Shown in pieces: positions 40,465-43,034 of a DNA stretch of 43,034 nt; the stretch's first letter is position 1; each line of letters starts with the position of its first letter. Both the position numbers and the translations under genes were made by a program. The stretch is from Euryarchaeota archaeon UBA130 (GTDB taxonomy: Archaea > Thermoplasmatota > Poseidoniia > Poseidoniales > Thalassarchaeaceae), in the NCBI GenBank assembly GCA_002505775.1, contig DAVY01000003.1:1-43034 (forward strand), written 5' to 3'. The notes beneath the pieces are model-generated. The model searched no databases. It worked only from the letters and a program-made list of their open reading frames with translations, and had not been told where the DNA came from.

Positions 40465-41700
40465 ATGCCAGACCACATTACCATCAGCATGTCAGACGAG
40501 GCGATGATGTATTCCAATCCCAATTGGAGGGAAGCCCTCTCATCAATGGAGGTCCCATTAGCTGTTAGATCCAGTAAAATCGCCCTCGACTGTCTAGAAA
40601 CACTAGTTTCAGATGGTAGACTATCATTCGACCAAGGTGTTGAATTGATGAAAGAGAAGGAGATTTCATCGGTGACTTCTCTTGCCAACATGGTCAAAAA
40701 TTCCAGGTTCTCAAAAAAAGTATTTTTCAATGAGAATTTACATGTAAATTCAACTAATATTTGTGTTCTAGCATGTAGATTTTGTGCATTTAGGAAAGGC
40801 CCTAGGCACCCCGATGCATACACTCTGAACTCCGATCAATATCTCGACAGGATACGTCCGTACTCAGATAGCATCGACGAAGTCCATACAGTTGGTGGCC
40901 TTCACCCTACTTGGACGGTAAACGAATATTGCCAGCTCTTTTCTTCAGTCAAGGAAGAATTCCCTAAAATCCACATTAAGGCCCTAACAGCAGTCGAGAT
41001 AAAGCACCTGTCAACAAGGTCATCTCTTTCCATTGAAGAGACGCTGTCAGTACTTTCCAAGTCCGGACTTGACTCTCTCCCCGGGGGTGGTGCTGAAATT
41101 TTAGTAGACAGTGTCAGAGATAGAATTTGTATGGGTAAGGAATCCTCAGACGAGTATCTGGATATTCATGGAATCGCCCACTCACTAGGAATGCCGACAA
41201 ACTGTACTATGCTTTTTGGAACTATAGAGACCATTGAGGACAGGATCACCCACCTCCTAAGGTTGAGGGAACAACAAGACTTGTCAGGTGGGTTCCAGTG
41301 CTTTGTCCCTTATCCATTCCTTCCTGACAAGACAAGACTTCCGGAGGCCCAGCTCTCATCTGGACTTGAGACAATAAGGATGATATCAGTTTCCAGGTTA
41401 ATGTTGGACAACATTCCACACATCAAAGCTTACAGGATGAATATTGGGGACAAACTCGCATCCTTCGCCATTAATTGCGGTGCCGATGATTTGGATGGAA
41501 CTGTTGGTCATGAGGAAATTATGCACGAGGCCGGCAGTAAGACAAGCCTTACGACTAGCTCCGAGCAACTTGCAAGGATGATTGTGACGACAGGCTCGGT
41601 TCCAGTAAAGCGCAACTCCACCTACTCCAAATTCGAAATCATCAATCTTCCAGAAGGCAAGCCATCAAAATCACTTCCCGTGGTCGCATTGGAGGGATGA
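40465..41700 (+). CDS. mqnE: Aminofutalosine synthase MqnE (radical SAM)
   Basis: Radical SAM enzyme of the futalosine route to menaquinone; it joins the chorismate-derived enolpyruvyl benzoate to SAM to give aminofutalosine. The 411 residues have the iron-sulfur motif Cys100-x3-Cys104-x2-Cys107 in NICVLACRFCAF. SLPGGGAEILVDSVRDRIC is characteristic of MqnE/MqnC/CofH, and the MqnE-like stretch TNCTMLFGTIETIEDRITHLLRLREQQD follows. The neighbouring mqnA, 1 nt apart, makes the substrate, which favours MqnE over MqnC or CofH. ATG 40489 is a possible alternative start. MqnB, MqnC and MqnD are not in the window. Confidence 0.9.
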   Translation: MPDHITISMSDEAMMYSNPNWREALSSMEVPLAVRSSKIALDCLETLVSDGRLSFDQGVELMKEKEISSVTSLANMVKNSRFSKKVFFNENLHVNSTNICVLACRFCAFRKGPRHPDAYTLNSDQYLDRIRPYSDSIDEVHTVGGLHPTWTVNEYCQLFSSVKEEFPKIHIKALTAVEIKHLSTRSSLSIEETLSVLSKSGLDSLPGGGAEILVDSVRDRICMGKESSDEYLDIHGIAHSLGMPTNCTMLFGTIETIEDRITHLLRLREQQDLSGGFQCFVPYPFLPDKTRLPEAQLSSGLETIRMISVSRLMLDNIPHIKAYRMNIGDKLASFAINCGADDLDGTVGHEEIMHEAGSKTSLTTSSEQLARMIVTTGSVPVKRNSTYSKFEIINLPEGKPSKSLPVVALEG

Positions 41701-41701
41701 G

Positions 41702-42505
41702 ATGAGTTGGAAAAATGTCATCGGGCGTGTCTCCTTCTCAAATTGTGATCCAATTTTTGACGGGTTAAATCCCGAGTGGACCATTCTATCAGCGCCTCCG
41801 GCATGGCTTACCGGGCATGTGATGCGTAGGGATTGCATTGCGGCGCCCATACCATCAGCAGACTATGCCTCAAATAATGAAGATTTGATGCTTCTTCCCG
41901 AAATAGGAATTGTAAGCAATGGAAACGTAGGCTCGGTTTTACTATTTGGGAACCGCCCTATTGAAAACATGAGGGACATAGCACTCCCAACTGACTCATC
42001 CACATCGAAGGTCTTGCTCAATTGGATAGTAAAGAACCGCGGATTAGATCCAAAATTTGTGGAGTCAGGGCCGGATATCAACTCTATGATGGAGAAGTGC
42101 GATGGAGCTTTACTGATAGGTGACAGGGCCATACTTGCGTCAATATCTAATCCTGAGCTTGTTAGAATGGACTTAGGTGAAGAGTGGACCCGAGTAACTG
42201 GACTTCCGATGGTTTTCGGTGTTTTTGTAGCTAGGAGAGATTCACCAAGAGATGTTTTACTCAAGGCACACTCCCAAATGATTAGACAGATAGAGACTTT
42301 CAATAATGATCGTAAGTGGAGGAAGAAAGTCATATCCAGAACTTCCAAAAAAATGGGATTCCCCGAGGATAGGGTTGAGGAATACTTCGAAACTGAGGTA
42401 AGAAATAAGATGTCAGACGAAGACATTCAGGGATTAATGAGATTTCTAAAGGACGGATGTGGCATGGAAAGTGAGCCAGTCTGGCTAGATATTCACTCAG
42501 AGTAG
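41702..42505 (+). CDS. mqnA: Chorismate dehydratase MqnA
   Basis: First enzyme of the futalosine pathway, converting chorismate to 3-enolpyruvylbenzoate. The 267 residues resemble a periplasmic-binding-protein fold without signal peptide. GRVSFSNCDPIFDGL is the MqnA N-terminal signature. LLPEIGIVSNGNVGSVLLFG, DSSTSKVLLNWI and GALLIGDRAI follow in the usual order. GGATGAG precedes the ATG and overlaps the mqnE stop, so the two are one operon. The 3' end overlaps the convergent DOHH-like gene by 13 bp. Confidence 0.92.
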   Translation: MSWKNVIGRVSFSNCDPIFDGLNPEWTILSAPPAWLTGHVMRRDCIAAPIPSADYASNNEDLMLLPEIGIVSNGNVGSVLLFGNRPIENMRDIALPTDSSTSKVLLNWIVKNRGLDPKFVESGPDINSMMEKCDGALLIGDRAILASISNPELVRMDLGEEWTRVTGLPMVFGVFVARRDSPRDVLLKAHSQMIRQIETFNNDRKWRKKVISRTSKKMGFPEDRVEEYFETEVRNKMSDEDIQGLMRFLKDGCGMESEPVWLDIHSE

Positions 42506-42972
42506 TCCAGTCTCTTACTGGCAACCCAGTCCAATAGATCCAACGCGACTTCGCACGACTCTGCCACTACGATATCCCTATCGTCCTTGAATCTCTGTAG
42601 AACTCCTAACGCAGTTCTATCTCCTATGGCTCCCAATGCCTCAGCCGCCTCATGTCTTACCATGACATCCTCATCAAAATCTTCGAGCCTCTCTATCAAA
42701 AACGGTACCGCTGAAGAATCCTGCATCTGACCCATAACATACGCAATCTCATGTTTCAACAGGGCTGAGGATGAAGAAAATGCGGCGGCCAAAGCTTCTA
42801 CCGAATCCTCACCTCCAATGTTTCTTAATGCGAAAAGTGCACGCATCCTCTGGAACATCTTCTCTTCTTCGTTGCATATCGTTTCTCTGAGCCTCGCAAC
42901 ATTTCGGTCATCACTAGGTGGTGCCGGATCTACGGAGTCAAACTCACTTACCTCAGGTTTCCTGTCGCCCAT
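42493..42972 (-). CDS. Half-length deoxyhypusine hydroxylase-like HEAT-repeat protein
   Basis: 159 residues forming about four HEAT repeats after a ~35 residue acidic N-terminal tail. Two His-Glu motifs, LKHEIAYVMGQMQD (His74-Glu75) and VRHEAAEALGAIGD (His107-Glu108), are 33 residues apart. These match, nearly word for word, the metal-binding motifs of eukaryotic deoxyhypusine hydroxylase (DOHH) as I recall them, including the ALFALRNIGG helix before and the VAESCEVALDLLDW helix after. Eukaryotic DOHH has about 300 residues in two such halves, four His-Glu motifs in all. This protein is one half and would need to dimerise to build the di-iron site. The predicted substrate is deoxyhypusine on aIF5A. 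A generic PBS-lyase/HEAT scaffold is the alternative. Confidence 0.82.
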   Translation of the reverse strand: MGDRKPEVSEFDSVDPAPPSDDRNVARLRETICNEEEKMFQRMRALFALRNIGGEDSVEALAAAFSSSSALLKHEIAYVMGQMQDSSAVPFLIERLEDFDEDVMVRHEAAEALGAIGDRTALGVLQRFKDDRDIVVAESCEVALDLLDWVASKRLDYSE

Positions 42973-43034
42973 TCATTCACCCGAACCTACGAACACTATT
43001 GAATCCACATCAAGATCCTTTCTTACCATTCCTA
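42973..43034 (-). CDS. C-terminal fragment of an unidentified gene
   Basis: On the minus strand the window edge holds an open frame reading GMVRKDLDVDSIVFVGSGE and then TGA at 42973-42975 (complement), immediately followed by the ATG of the DOHH-like gene. The stop-start contact suggests an operon partner upstream of the DOHH-like gene. The visible 19 residues are too few to name a family, and chance reading frames of this length are common. Confidence 0.35.
   Translation of the reverse strand, partial: GMVRKDLDVDSIVFVGSGE

Noticed and set aside
1..43034. tRNA, rRNA, CRISPR array, insertion sequence or prophage
   Set aside because: Gaps are all short (longest about 153 bp). No cloverleaf, regularly spaced repeats, transposase or inverted-repeat ends were seen by eye. 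A tRNA or covariance-model scan would be decisive for small RNAs.

Overview
The window is a dense archaeal chromosome segment. The evidence is archaeal/eukaryotic-type information genes throughout: replication factor C large subunit, archaeal GlyRS and ProRS, TiaS, SBDS, exosome Rrp4/Rrp41/Rrp42, L37Ae, Pcc1, prefoldin beta, S12-S7-EF-2 and a proteasome alpha subunit. There is also an archaeosortase and an isopentenyl phosphate kinase. TATA-like boxes lie 25-40 nt before several starts, and GGTGAT-like ribosome binding sites precede internal operon genes. The gene mix, the very tight packing and the type 1 IPP isomerase fit an uncultured Thermoplasmatota such as a marine group II/III (Poseidoniia) euryarchaeon. 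That assignment is inference from gene content. No mobile element, CRISPR array, rRNA or tRNA was found, and no gap longer than about 155 bp lacks a gene.

Layout: 1-2264, Trk potassium uptake (trkA fragment, trkH). 2261-5532, rfcL and glyS on the minus strand. 5686-10986, a very large Lhr-type helicase. 10972-11964, archaeosortase A. 12025-14490, gmhA-gmhB-tiaS. 14521-15690, small membrane proteins and a RecA-like ATPase. 15699-17846, purB and dph6 (minus). 17947-23372, the classic archaeal proteasome/exosome/ribosome superoperon psmA-SBDS-rrp4-rrp41-rrp42-L37Ae-pcc1-pfdB plus a helical-repeat protein. 23336-26008, ubiD-helical repeat-NUDIX (minus). 26142-29519, S12-S7-EF-2. 29520-32041, isopentenyl phosphate kinase and a fused IPP isomerase/prenyl diphosphate synthase (minus). 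32125-34930, zinc-ribbon protein, KptA, thiolase, membrane protein. 34954-37710, coaBC and proS. 37707-38576, a predicted surface protein. 38613-40387, split transketolase. 40465-42505, mqnE-mqnA of the futalosine menaquinone route. 42493-42972, a half-length deoxyhypusine hydroxylase-like HEAT protein, followed by the end of one more minus-strand gene.

Links between genes: IPK and the IDI1-GGPPS fusion form the end of isoprenoid precursor synthesis for archaeal lipids. The UbiD protein may supply isopentenyl phosphate to them (archaeal mevalonate pathway), or may instead serve menaquinone synthesis with MqnE/MqnA. Dph6 completes diphthamide on EF-2, whose target histidine is present. The DOHH-like protein points to hypusine on aIF5A, so two translation-factor modification systems are represented. 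Archaeosortase, GmhA/GmhB and the sequon-rich surface protein suggest a decorated cell surface.

The strongest candidates for something new are the half-size DOHH with both His-Glu motifs, the IDI1-GGPPS fusion beside IPK, the 1,766-residue Lhr, and a RecA-like ATPase whose conserved region appears to run upstream of any usable start codon. All ten convergent gene pairs overlap or lie within 8 bp of each other.
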